Part shown: positions 1 through 12,400 of the stretch, one piece after another
Layout: the number at the start of each line of letters is the position of its first letter
Numbering within the stretch: position 1 is the stretch's first letter
Source: Tetracentron sinense
Lineage: Eukaryota > Streptophyta > Magnoliopsida > Trochodendrales > Trochodendraceae
Assembly: GCA_015143295.1 (NCBI GenBank)
Contig: CM026556.1
Span: 22,320,547-22,384,546 of the forward strand
Length of the DNA: 64,000 nucleotides
Reading direction: 5' to 3'
Notes under the pieces: generated by a model
The model's input: only the letters and a program-made list of their open reading frames with translations
The model's database searches: none
Told to the model about the DNA's origin: nothing
Made by a program: the position numbers and the translations under genes

Positions 1-535
1 CTATTCCCAACTAGAAAGACCTCCGACATCTGACTACTCTCTGTCAACCAATCAACGGTTACCTGGTAAGAATCTTTATACTCTAGGTCATATGCTTATA
101 TTTTGACTTGCTCATCGGAGTGTCTTGACAGGTCGGACGACTGTCCACCTTGTAAAGGAAGAACTCGAGCTAAACCAAGGACGAACTTGAGCTGAACCTT
201 GGACGATTCCATATAGAACGTCAACTCCTTCAAAGAGCGTGCCATAAGACAAGGGCACAGATGACGCATGCCTGCAGACGAGTTTACAGGACTTCAACCA
301 TGCAGCCCGTGACAGGTACCGTAAACCCGAAAATTTTCCTTTACATAAACAAATAAATCTCTTGTCATGTAAGATCTGTCTGCTTCAAACATGCACTTAC
401 ACATGCTAATAAAAACCCTAGTGAAACATGTATGGAATATAAAAATAAATAATCACATGTATTGCTAGGAATGTACTGAATTAGGAACTAATACCCTAAC
501 AATTACTACAGGGGACTTTTTCACCTAAAATTGAA
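1..535. other. No gene recognised; left-edge intergenic DNA
   Basis: I see no coding region, repeat array or element ends here. The only open frame (112..297, - strand, 61 codons) has no recognisable domain and looks like chance. The sequence is moderately AT-rich. Confidence 0.5.
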
Positions 536-639
536 GGGGACTAAAAACACATGTATGTTTTCATAACTGATCCGGCTGGGTGATCGGTTTCCGGTTCGGC
601 TGGATCATGTCCTATTATTATTAACAATTTTTTTATAAT

Positions 640-1075
640 TTCCTTGGCCAAAATATCTCTAAAGTTTTTATTCTTAAAATACCCTTAGGTTATGTTTCTA
701 TACCCAAAACGCCCTCAAATATTTTCCTATAGTCAAAATGTTCCGAATATTTTTTAGTTTCCGAAATGCGCCTAAATCAAATTTCTATACCCAAATGCCC
801 TCACAAATTTTTAACCAAAAGGCTCCTTAAGTTTGCCCATATTTTATTTTCTTTATTTCTAAAATGTCCCTCAAGTTTATATACCTAAAAAGCCCTCAAT
901 TTTTTGTATACCCATAATGTTCCTAAAACCTTTTGGTTCTCAAAATGTCCCTACGTCATCTTTCTATACTCAACGTGTCCGTTACAATTTTTTTCATCCA
1001 AAATTTCATAAGTTTCTATACCCAAAATATTCTTTGATTTTTCTTCTAAAATGTCTGTTACTAGGGTCCCTCTTC
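640..1075. repeat. Degenerate AT-rich tandem repeat
   Basis: A loose unit of roughly 30-40 bases recurs, built around TTTCTATACCCAAAATGCCC-like wording followed by a T/A-rich run. Unit length and sequence vary a lot between copies, so this is an old decayed array. Similar wording on the opposite strand (GGGGTATTTTGGTCA) occurs in the gypsy LTR at about 57300..57480, which suggests this stretch may be a remnant of a related LTR. No coding potential. Confidence 0.45.
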
Positions 1076-1499
1076 CCATCCTCTCTCTCTCTCTCATCAT
1101 GCGGCCCACTAACATATATATATATAATATAGAAGTCTTTCACATTTAATAATCTTAAAGCTTTAGCGCTCCTAATCGGGATGAGACCTTATAAATCAAA
1201 TCAATCTTGGTGATTGTAGGGTATGCTTGGACATCTCAAAATGCGTTTGGGCCTTACTTTATTGTTTCTTAATAACACCATAAGCATTTTAGAAAACCCC
1301 GCATATGAATGGGGTCATTAGTTGGTGCATTTTGCATATGCCCTCAAAGACTTAACAATAACGAAAGATAAAGAGCAAGACAGCAGATGGTTTCTCTCAA
1401 TCTAAGGCTTGATAAGCAATCCTCAAAGGCTTGATAATGACTTGATTGTGATTGCGCTATACGTTCTTTTAGTGCTATTATTGTTTGTTTTATAAGATA

Positions 1500-1976
1500 C
1501 TAGCAGAGACCCCGTACGATGCATGGGTGTGAATAAAAAACTAAAAAAAATAAATCTCTACTCTCTCTATCCCTCTTATCACAATCTTCTAAAATTTATC
1601 TCTACATTCTCTCTCTTTCTCCCTCTTACCACAATCTTCTAAAATATCTCTCTACATTCTCTATCTATCCTTCTAATTATCTCTATCACTTTCATTACAA
1701 TCTCCTAAAATCCCTTCATTGGTTTTTGAATTGTAAGGGAGACGTGTGTGAGAGAGAGTTAACGATTGAGATTAAAGATAGAGCCGTGGAGGGAACAATC
1801 CCTAAAATCTTTCCAATAGTTTTTGAATTGAGAGAGAGAGAGAGAGAGAATTAATGGTTGGGATTAAAGAAGGATGCCATGTGGCATCCTTAAAATAGAA
1901 CTGATCATAGGATTCTTGGAATTGCAGATTGGAGAACAAAGAGAGGGGGTGAGGTGACACTTCTTTATCTTATAAT
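1500..1976 (-). mobile_element. Helitron-like element, copy A of a tandem array
   Basis: Read on the - strand, this unit ends (at its 1500 side) in a GC-rich short stem followed by a CTAG terminus, the classic Helitron 3' signature (hairpin then CTRR). Its other end, TTATAAGATAAAG-like, abuts copy B directly. An internal 18-bp palindrome (GGATGCCATGTGGCATCC, 1870..1887) is shared with the other copies in slightly mutated form. There is no Rep/helicase coding, so it is non-autonomous. Helitron ends are established family knowledge; the boundaries are read from the sequence. Confidence 0.65.
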
Positions 1977-2455
1977 ACTAGCAAAGCCCCTGTGCAATGC
2001 ACGGAGTACCAAAAAAAATGAAAAGAGAATAAATAAAAAAACAATTGAGATAAACGTGAGAAGACTATTGGAAAATATTGGGAGAAGTCGTGTCATTTGA
2101 GAGAAAAAAGAGGAATATAAGATACATGAGAGAAAATTTAGGAAGAGATAATTGGAGGTTTTTTTGAGAAAATGAGGAAACTTAATAGGTGAGGATAAAA
2201 AGAAAGTGGGGGAGAGAGTGATATTTCTCTATACACCCTTATCCATGTGAGAAAAAAGAGGACCACAATCCCCTAAAATCCCTCAAATGATTTTTGAATT
2301 GAATGAGAGAAGTGTGTGAGAGAAATAGTTAACGGTTGAGATTAAATAAAGGTGCCATGTGGCATCCTTAAAACATAACTCGTAGGATTCATGAGATTGA
2401 AGATTGGAGAGTAGAGAGAGGGAGTTAGGTGTCACTTATTTCTTTATATTATAGA
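1977..2455 (-). mobile_element. Helitron-like element, copy B of a tandem array
   Basis: Second head-to-tail unit. On the - strand it begins TCTATAATATAAAG (at 2455) and ends with the stem CCGTGCATTGCAC plus a CTAG terminus (at 1977). It shares with copies A and C the block containing a GGTGCCATGTGGCATCC-like palindrome and the AGAGAGGG..TTAGGTGTCAC stretch next to its 5' end. Non-autonomous. Confidence 0.65.
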
Positions 2456-2844
2456 TAAATTTTTTGGAAAATGAAGAGACTTCATAGGTGGGGATAGAGA
2501 AAAAAAAGTAGGGGGAGGGAAACGTCTATACACACCCTTATTGGAGGTTTTTTTTGAGAAAATGAGAAGACTTAATAGGTAGGGATAGAGAGAGAAAAGT
2601 GGGGGGAGGGACATGTCTCAACGCACCCTTAAACATGTGAGAAAATAGAGGACCATAGTCCCCTAAAATCTCTCAAATGGTTTTTGAATTGAGAAAGAGA
2701 CATGTGTGAGAGAAATAGTTAACGGTTGAGATTAAATATGGGTGCCACGTGACATCCTTAAAATAGAACTCGTAGAATTCATGAGGTTGACGATCGGAGG
2801 GCAGAGAGAGGGGTTAGTTGTCACTTATTTCTTTATATTATAGA
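2456..2844 (-). mobile_element. Helitron-like element, partial copy C of a tandem array
   Basis: Third unit, lacking the hairpin and CTAG end but keeping the 5' TC terminus at 2844. It contains an internal duplication of about 95 bases (2460..2545 resembles 2546..2640). The base outside each end of the whole array (A at 1499, T at 2845 on the + strand) fits a Helitron A|T target. The array ends about 335 bases before the start codon of the thioredoxin-like gene, so it forms part of that gene's upstream region. Confidence 0.6.
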
Positions 2845-2910
2845 TGATAGATTGGCATATTGTTGTAATTTTTGTCAGATATTTTAAAAAAAAAAAATTT
2901 ATGGCATCTT

Positions 2911-3115
2911 TGGGCCAGCCTAAACTCAACCAAAACTTGGCCCACAATCTGCTTGGGCCTGTCCAAACTCTTGGCCCAAAGTATGATATTATTTGTGAGC
3001 CGAGCTCGGGCTGGGTTGCTCGGGCTAAGATTAGGCTGGGCTGAGCTTGGGCCAAGTTTTGAACTTTGGGCCGTGCTTGGGCTAAACCTAGCCCGGCCCA
3101 TTGCCACCCCAACCC
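2911..3115. repeat. GGGC/GGCC-rich degenerate repeat
   Basis: Multiple imperfect copies of a short TTGGGCC / CTCGGGCT-type motif, GC-rich against an AT-rich background and immediately upstream of the thioredoxin-like gene. It opens overlapping frames on both strands, whose composition is explained by the repeat and not by coding. It resembles the internal repeats of degenerate plant transposons, but I cannot assign a family. Confidence 0.45.
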
Positions 3116-3136
3116 TTTCTTCCGAGATAAAATATA

Positions 3137-3177
3137 TTCTGTTGTAAAGGCGCAATCCAAAGGCCTTTACAACAGAA
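3137..3177 (+). promoter_or_regulatory. Perfect 15-bp-arm inverted repeat just before the start codon
   Basis: TTCTGTTGTAAAGGC (3137..3151) and its exact reverse complement (3163..3177) flank an 11-base loop and end two bases before the ATG at 3180. If transcribed, it would form a strong 5'UTR stem abutting the start codon. It could instead be a tiny target-site or foldback scar. The role is inference; the palindrome is directly visible. Confidence 0.7.
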
Positions 3178-3179
3178 TC

Positions 3180-3422
3180 ATGGCCACTGCTGGAATTGTC
3201 TACCCTGCTGCCATTCTCGGCTCTGCAGGCGCACGTTTACTGCCTCTTCAGCGCACGTTAGCCACTAAAAGGACTTTCTCTCTCTCACCTTTTTTTTCCT
3301 CAAAACTTGGTCTCTCTCCTCTGCAACTCACAAAAACTACACCACCGAGAAAGTTTGTAATTCGAGCTGCAAGAACGGAATCGAAAGGGGTCTCATTAGG
3401 ATTCAGAGCTCCTGAATTTCAG
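3180..3422 (+). CDS. Exon 1 of thioredoxin-like gene (transit peptide)
   Basis: Codons 1-81, phase 0 at the end (donor CAG|GTTTTT). It encodes [11 protein letters not shown] and then a Ser/Thr/Arg-rich stretch typical of stromal targeting, ending GFRAPEF-Q. Reading through the donor hits a stop 9 nt into the intron. Confidence 0.88.
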
Positions 3423-6400
3423 GTTTTTATCTAAATTTTTATATATAAAAAATCATGTGTCATTTGTATTTCCTTCATTTTTGTTTGAAATATAATTGGG
3501 TATTTTTTCCTGCATTTATTGGTTTAGCTTCCAGAGCCTCTTACTGGGAAAATGTGGAAATTGGACGATTTTGAATCATATCCTGCTTTATTGGTAAGTA
3601 CCCAGTTCCTGTAAAGCTTTTATAATGCCATTTTGCTGAGAATTTCCTTCCTGAATTTTCGCAATTGTATTAATGTACTTTTATGCTTTTTTTTGCCCAG
3701 TAAATAATTGTTTTCTTTATTCTTTCTTGGCATATGATTTTCAGGTTTGACTATTCTTATTTAATCTAAATCCTTTCCATGTTTTGAAAGAAACCCATGA
3801 TATCTTTCAATGGTTATTCCAACACCTATGGAGACACTTACCTTGTGATTTTCTTGTAATGGCTGATCTCTAGTAATTCAATATCTACTACAAATTGGAT
3901 TAAAAACAATTACTATCCCACTCATTTCGGGAGGCGATCCAGGCTGCGGCCTATCTTTCAAACATAGGGCATATGTTTCGAGCTGAGATGATATGGACAT
4001 ATAATATGCCTAGGCCAGTCCTACGAACCACGGCTGATAATTTCATGCAGCCATGCTTCCCTCGTCTCTGTCCAGGTTTTTGTGAGGTCTTGTCTATTGT
4101 ACAAAAACAAAAAAAATCTAGTAATTTGAGATGATATTAATAAGTCACTAAAATGTGGGTTTTTTTTTTTTTTTTTTGATCAATACCACGATTTATTAAA
4201 CGAAAGAAGAGAACAAAGAAAGGAACAGGATCAACAAGTTTACAAGCTAGTAAACCAACCCTGGCCAACTGCTACACCTTAAACCCCCCCCTCCCCCTCC
4301 TAAAAAGACTAATATAATATCTCCCGGATTTCCTCCCTCGGCCTATATAACCCAACCCATTCCAAAACAGACAATCTGATTCGAGCACACAAACTGGGTA
4401 CTGTGGATGAGATGTCATCGAAGACTCTGCGGTTTCTCTCTTTCTAGATTTCCCAAGTAATGGCCCCAAGCAGAGTTCCCCAAACCTCCTTCCAAACACC
4501 CGCACCTCTATCCCGCTACCAACTTTCAAGGAGATCCCGGAGAGAGAAGGGAGCGACCCACGCCACTCCCATGCGGGAGAGGAAGAAACTCCACACTTCT
4601 GATGCGATAGAACAGTGCACAAGAAGATGGGCCGACGTTTCTTCCTCTTGGTGACACTTATAACATCTATTTGCCAAGCTCCAACATCTATGCTTCAGAT
4701 GTTCCCCTGTTAGGATTTTGTCAAACGACGCTATCCAAAGAAAGAAACACTTTGGATGGGATACCAGGGTTCCACACCACTCTACTAGGATAAGACCCCA
4801 CCGGGTTAGATCTCAGAGACTGAAACAATAGCCGCACTGAGAATCGACCATTGCTACTCCTGGACCACAACCTCCTATCCCGCACCTCAGGGCACACCAA
4901 AATGAAGACAACCTCTCCAAGAGCCAAGAAAAGTCACTGATTTCCCAGTCATTGAGATCCCTCCGCAACCTTGGACACCATACGACGTCATTTGGCCCTC
5001 TCTCATAATAGGACTCCACAAGAGCCTCCCTGTCAATGGAAAGAGCAAAAAGATGACCAAAGTCATCCTTAAGACTAGTGGATCCTGACCAAATATCCTG
5101 CCAAAACCTGATATCCGATCCTCTCCCAGCCCTGAACCGGAAAAAAGGCGTCACCAACTCCGCATTCGCCATAATGCCCTTCCAAAGACCGAGCCCATGA
5201 GATCCCCTAACCGCCTTAGGAATCCAACTAGAGTACTCCCCATACTTGGCAACAATCACATTCCTCCACAAACTGTCTCTATCGTCTCCATACCGCCACA
5301 CCCACTTGTCGAGCAGCACTTTGTTCATCTGGATGATTGGTTTAATATTCAACCCACCATACTCCTTTGGCCAGCACAACTGGGACCACTTCACTAAATG
5401 ATACTTAGCCCGATCCTCCCTATCATTTCATAAAAAATCCCGTTGTATCTTTTCAATGATGAGGGCCACCGATCGAGGGATAGTGAGAGATGACATTAGG
5501 TAAGTTGGAAGGCTTTGCATCGTGCTTCTGATTAGGGTCAATTTCCCTCCTTTCGATAAGTAGGACGATCTCCACCCTGTCAAACGACGAGCTATACGGT
5601 CAACGACAAGATTCCAAACTGATCTCGCCTTAAATTTAGCTCCTAGAAGAAAGCCAAGATACACCGAAGGGAGGGTACTCACACCACACCCAAGACAAAA
5701 CGCAAGGTGATCCATAATGGGAACCTCCCCCACCCTCAGAATCTCCAATTTTGCAAGATTGACATGCAACCCTGACACCGCCTCAAAGCACCTGAGAAGA
5801 CATTTGATATTAAGGAGGTCCCTTCTGGAAGCCCTACAAAAGATGAGGGTATCATCCACGAATTAGAGATGAGATATCCGCAACCCATTCTGACCAATCT
5901 TGAACCCTTCAAAATACGTCCCTTCAGCTTTTGACAGCAATCTACTCAACGCTTCGGAAACGATCACAAACAGGAAAGGAGAGAAAGGATCCCCTTGCCT
6001 CAACCCCCGAGAGCTAGGAAAAAACCCCCGTTGAGCTACCATTAATCAGGACTGAGAAGGATACCGACGATACACAAGACCCCATCCATTGCCTCCATTT
6101 CCTCCCAAAACCCATTCTCCCTAGAATGTAATCCAGGAAAGCCCAGTTCACGTGGTCATAGGCCTTCTCCAAATCAACCTTGCAAAGAATCCCCGGCTCT
6201 CTAGCCCTCACCCTGGAATCAAGACTCTCATTCGCAATAAGGTTACCGTCTAAAATTTGGCGCCCTCCAACAAACGCACTCTAGTGAGGAGAGATGAGAG
6301 AGGCCATAACCTTTTTAAGACGAGCTGACAACACTTTAGAGAGAATTTTATATGAACTGCTCACAAGACTAATTGGCTTAAAGTCTTTGAGATCCACCGC

Positions 6401-9400
6401 CCCCTCTATTTTGGGGAGTAAAGCAATGAACGTACTATTCATAACTCTATCAAAACTCCTTGTATAGAAAAACTCCGACATCACCTCCATGAAATCACTT
6501 CCCACTATCTCCCAACATCCCCGGAAGAACTCAATGGAGAACCTATCTGGCCCTGGAGCTTTATCACTTTCTAAACTTCGGATTGCCTCAAGCACCTCAC
6601 CCTCCTCAAATGGGCTCTCAAGAACCTCCCTCTGATTGTGGGTAATACCATCAAAGTCAAGACCATCTAGCTGAGGCTGCCACCACTCCCTCTCTCTGTA
6701 CATTTCTTTGTAATAAGAAATGATACAATCTTCTATCTCTCCCTTTTCCTCCACCCACCTCCCGTTCACCCTCAACTTAGACATAAAGTTCTTTTTACGA
6801 TTGAAATTTGCCATTCTATGAAAAAATTTGGTGTTTCCATCTCCTTCCTTTAGCCATCGAGTCCTAGCCTTCTGCTTCCAACTAATTTAAAGTCGATATA
6901 TAGTCCATCTTCTTTTTTTCTCTCTCCCTAGACTCCGAAGGAGTAAGATCCCTCACTTCCGCCCATCCGTCCAAAATCTCTATCTCCCTTAGTAAGCCTG
7001 CGAGACAAACTTGGACATTGCCAAAAACCTCCTTATTCCAAACTTTTAGCCGAGCTTTCAGAGCTTTAGCAGAACTGGGGTTCTTATTCGTGACTTGGAA
7101 TTTAACATTTAGAAGGCTTGGACATAGACTGTGACAGTTTAGGTACATCGAACTTTCAAAAATACTCTACTATATGTTTTGTACATTTGTTATAGTTGTA
7201 AACATGGAATGGGCTTTCGGAGTTCGGCGGCTGTTCTTATGCTTTTGAAAATGATTCCATGGAAGCATTACCAAATACAAATACCTACCAATCTAGTATG
7301 GTGTGACAGGTATGAGTATAATACGGCAATGATCCATTCGTGAAGTACGAGGTTATATGGCAAAAACACAGTAAAAGTACGGGAAAAATAAAAAATTATT
7401 AATAATTATAAATAAATAAAAATCATGACATCAATTTTTAACAATCATTTAATATGGAATATGCGTTTAACATGGTAAAAAGTACGGCAAAAACACACGT
7501 ATTGTATGTGTTTAATACGTAATTCGTGTATTAAATGGGTATTATAGGGCGATACGCGTAAAACACGTAACACGGCAAAAGCACGCAGTTTTAAACAGCA
7601 ACCCCCTCTAAAAGTATTATATGGGTGTTTAGTAACTATGGTTTGAGACCATTTGAAGACATGAATCTTCTCATATTAAAGGGTCTCTCTATTCTATTTC
7701 AAAATATATTTGATATTTGTAATGCAACCCATATTGTCTCATATTATTTTGGTGCACGATCATAAGAGATTTTGCAGACAATGATCAAATAGGAGTCCAT
7801 GCCGACCATACTCTATTCATTAAGCAAGTCATGGAAACTCGGGAAGACAACAACTTTGATTGTCTATGTGGATGATATAGTGATGACTGAAAATGACAAG
7901 AAGTAATGAAGAGGTTTAAAACTTAACTTGCCACAGAATTTGAAATTAAACACTTGGGGCTGCTGAAATATTTTATGGGTATTGAAGTTGCTAGATGAAA
8001 AGAGACATCTTCATTTCTTCTCAAAGGAAATACATTCTCGATCTTCTTGAGGAGACAAGAATACTGGGTAGTAAACCTTTGGATTTTCCCATAGAGCATA
8101 GCCACAAGCTGGCTGAAGACAGTGGGAAGCCTTTTGTTGATGTTGAAAGATATTAGCGCCTAGTTGGTCGCCTTATCTATTTTTCCCTCGTCCCAATATT
8201 GCCTAGGGTAAAAAAAAATGTTTTAAGGAGTTTTTGTACTCATTCCAAGATGGTGACAATTTCTCACAATTACTGCCACCACTTGAAATCCTTTCTTGGT
8301 AGTTAATCCTTCAAGGCTTCAACTGTGATCTCATGGAAAATTATTTGTAACTTGGGTACTTGTGAGATTTACAGATTTTTTCATCTTTCACTTTGAAATC
8401 AAAATATAGTTTGCTATGAATTTCTCATTGCATCTTTAGATACACATTTTCTCTCTAACATATCCCAAATCCTGAGCACTTGTACTTTAGTTTTTAGAAT
8501 AGATATACATCATAAACTAGAGCCTCTAAACCATTGAAGCATAATGTTTGCACATATAATTAGTGTGATCTCAATTTTCCTTCATTATCATTCTAGCTAC
8601 TTTAATATCATTCTCGCATGACTTTGAAACAAATAGAGCATTTGCTAAATTCAAGGTGTTCAAGCAAAATGACATCGGACATACTTGTGTACTAACTTCC
8701 TCATTTCGGTTTCATTGAAACATGGAAGATAGCCATATTGTGTACAAATTGAGTTTGACATTCATCAACACAGCGATTGAGAAGGTGTAGTTATTAATTC
8801 GAGTGAGTACAATTTTTCTTCTTCTCTTCGGCAGTTACTGGAATCGTGCAACACCAAATTAAAGGGTCACTATTTGTTTCTTGGAATTAGGACACTTTTT
8901 CCATCCGCTCAAGCACCACCAAGTTTCAATTGTTGCTACAGCTGGTGCAAGATAGATTAATAATTCATCAGGGTCAAGTTGTCTCCATCCTAGAGGGAAG
9001 GATTTAGGAAATGGTTTTGGAAACACTTAGGTTAATTAGGTGTAGGGCGGAATATTTTCCTTTGACAAGGGTATTTCAGTGTTATGATGGATTGCTTGTA
9101 TAGTTGTATGAGAATCCAACGATAAGAATCATTTGATTGGTTATGGTGGTTATGAAAATTTAGTATAATTATGGTAATGTAATCAGTGAACGCAGTATTT
9201 GTACTAAATTTGAATTAGAAATCACTGGTCCTCTTTTTCTTGGTTTGATTTCATTTCTATTTCTCCCTCTCCAGTTGCACCAAAAGACATTTTGTCAAAG
9301 ATTAAATAGTTTACCAAAAAACGAAAAGACTAAATCATGTTACTTTAGAACTGTATGCGAAAACTTGTGTGGGCTTGCCTGGTAGATTTCTAATATGCTC

Positions 9401-12400
9401 AACTCTGTTCTTGGTCTACTATGAATAGTTTACTGGGAGTTACTGAACCTTATGTATAATTATTTTTTTCTCTTCAAAAATATGTTCAAACAAGATGTAG
9501 TTTGATGCTCAATGATTTGCCTAAGCATTAGACATTTCGTTCCTATCAGTGCTATTTCGATCATCTTCAAGGATAGACATTTGGTTTGCAAACTGATAGG
9601 TTTGCATGCAGAGTACCCGATACAGGAGCTAATGACATTCCTTCAATTTTGGGTATCAATTTCAAATGTTGTTTTAATATCTAAATTAAAAAAAACATTG
9701 TTACGCTCCTTTTTTTATAAGGAAATTAGAAGAAAATCAAGTTCTTGTTGGACCAATATATTTTGAAGTATCTCCAAGTTGGAAAGGAGATAACTTGAGG
9801 ACTGATGCACCAAAACCTTAGTTGTGCAAAAGGACTATAAATTTAGTTTCCAAACCTGCTGATGGAACCAGTAAGTTGTAAGTAAGGTTTCCAACAAGTG
9901 ACACAAACCTGATGAAAATGTAAAGTGCTAGAGAACCCTACTTACATCTTTCCATGTGGTAGCCATTCATGTTAAAGCGGAAGGAACACTGACAAAACTA
10001 GCTTGCCGGACGAACAAGTTGGACAGTTCTGAGAAAGTGGCATTAGGTCAAATGATTACTACCCTTCCAATTGTTCCTGGAGTGATATTTTGCAATGCAG
10101 TTAGAAAAATTGGAATTTGTAATCTATTTTGTGAATCAGAAACATTTCCCAAAATTTGGTTTACAAATTCTGTTGGTTTATCTGAAGAAGGTATTTCTTC
10201 ACCGTTTTTGGTATCTGTATCATTCAAATGACTTTGTTTCTTTATTACATGGTAAAGTAGAAATTTCTGTGAAGTTTTTCTCTATGTTTAAATGAATAAT
10301 CAGTAGATGCACAGTAACAATGTGGTGATGCAGGTTATGTTTATTTGCAATCACTGCCCGTTTGTCATACACTTGAAAAAGGATATTGTGAAGCTTGCAA
10401 ATTTCTATATGAAGGTAGGTGGTGAATCCATTTCCTACTTCTGGGTTTTAATAGTTTATAAGCTTCAATGTGCCAACTTGTACCAGGTACCTTGATAACA
10501 TAATAACACTACAAATAAGTAATACATTCAAATTGGTTCTTGGATAATGCAGCAGAAGGGACTTGCAGTTGTTGCGATTTCTTCAAATTCTGTAGCTACT
10601 CACCCGCAGGTTGCAATGAATTCAAATTTTCATACTAGAGCTGTTTTGAGTCTATTGTATGATTTCTCCAAAATGGAAATGTTCCTCACAGGATGGACCA
10701 AAATTCATGGCAGAAGAAGCTGAAGTATTTAAATATCCTTTCCCTTATCTCTATGATGAGGTATGCTAATGTCAATCTCAATCTGCTCTCTGTATTTACG
10801 GGTTTCTTTAAAGATTTGCAGAAGTCTGCATATGCCATGGACCATTGCTTCATGGTCATGTATTTGTAGCTCTATCTTAGATATTGGAGACAAATTTTTT
10901 TACCTTTTAGTATCTACACTCACCATTAATTAGTCCATTTCTGTTATACATAAAAAAAAAATCCGAGATGCATTACTGTGAAAGACATATATTTCATCTT
11001 GTCCAAACCATTGATAATATGGAGCACATTTATTAAATCTTATTGTTGGATTGCGGCTCACCGGAATCAGTAGTGAGTCATCTTGCACGTTCAATATAAG
11101 ATTGTCCGACTGACTGTCGTTTTACGTTTCCATGGAGAGAAACAAACTAAAACTGTGAGGGTAGATAGATTAAGGAACACCTGTAGATATTACAAGGGAA
11201 CATAGAGAAACATTTATAGCAATTATTATATTGAAACATACTCATTGAGCTGATCGTTGTTGGCCTGTTTGTGTACTAGAATAAAATATGTTTATTAGGC
11301 ACAAAAATAACATTTTATTGCTATTATCAAATTTTTTTCTTTTTATTTTATGGAAAGCCCAGTAAGTGGCCCATCAAGCCTTGATAAGGCTGGCATCCAT
11401 ATGGTTGAGGGTAGGCTCAGTTTGTGGAAAAGTCTACAATGGTTGAGACAGATTAACCCATGACGAAGGGCATAGTGGTGATTGGGTGGGGGGAGAGGGA
11501 AGAGTGAGTCAGCTTTCAAGAGGCATTAGTTTGTTGTGAAATGTCCATTTTGGATGATCTTTGGCTCATCAGAAAGATCTATTGAGATTTACTGGAGTTA
11601 CGTTTGCTGAAATTTTATCCTTTTTGGTTTCAAAAAGTGATTGAAAAATAAATAAAAAGTAGTGTTGAGATTTTCCTTTAGGGTTAATTAAGCCATTGTT
11701 ACATTTTGGCTATGTTATTTAAGATGGAAGACTGAGATTTATTTCTGTAAGATTAATTTAGCTCATAGTGTTTTATCTTTCTTATAAACACTGCTATATT
11801 GTCATTGTAACTTCTAAAGGAGATTGATTTTTATTTGAATGATAAATTTACTTATTAGATTTTAGTCCCATAAAACTCTTGAGATTGTTTCGACTGTCAT
11901 TATGTGGGAGCATTTTAGGGATTTTTTGCTCTAAGAAAACCTTAGCAGCACATCCAGTTGATACTTATCATGCGTCAAGTGGTATCAAAGCCAACTTAGG
12001 TCTGTGATTTTGTGGATAGTGATGATTATTGAGTTTAGGACGATTTGTACAATCTTGGGAAGAATCATCAACATTTAATTGACAAGAGCTGCAGCAAGGT
12101 TTATATTTTAGAAGAGTGGGCCTACAAATTTCTCAGACTAGAGAATACAATGGAAGGAAATAGAAGGTTAGACCCTTTTTTTTGTTGATACACTACTGTA
12201 AAATTTTGGGGTGATGAAATGTTTTCTGTTATTATTCCAAATGGGACGTTGTCGTATTTTATTTGTAAAGCCTTGGTTGGGGAAAATATAGGTCGTCTAT
12301 GACATTGAGGAGCGTGCTTATGCTATTTAAAGGAATCAACAGTTGTGGAGAATTTGATAGGTAAGAGGTGAGTAGGTGGATGAACTAGAAAGGAGAATTA

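Larger units (their letters stand above)
3594..10333 (+). other. Transposon-loaded intron 2 (6.7 kb)
   Basis: Between GTAAGTA and GATGCAG. It contains a SINE-sized retroposon (3879..4116), an antisense L1-type LINE (4160..about 7140), an AT-rich stretch with tacggcaaaaaca-type repeats (7290..7600, family not assigned) and a Copia RT fragment (7760..8225). From about 8230 to 10333 I see no element ends and no gene; this may be native intron. Confidence 0.8.

Noticed and set aside
2825-3160. Overlapping frames of 91-111 codons on both strands
   Set aside because: Explained by the GGGC/GGCC-rich repeat; no domain and no conservation evidence.
3066-3179. In-frame N-terminal extension of the thioredoxin-like protein from an ATG at 3066
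   Set aside because: The extra 38 codons lie in repeat DNA and across the 5' hairpin, and would bury the transit peptide.
11940-12000. A complete LTR element starting at the TGGTATCAAAGCC site
   Set aside because: I found no matching LTR pair or following gag; only the primer-binding-like motif is supported.
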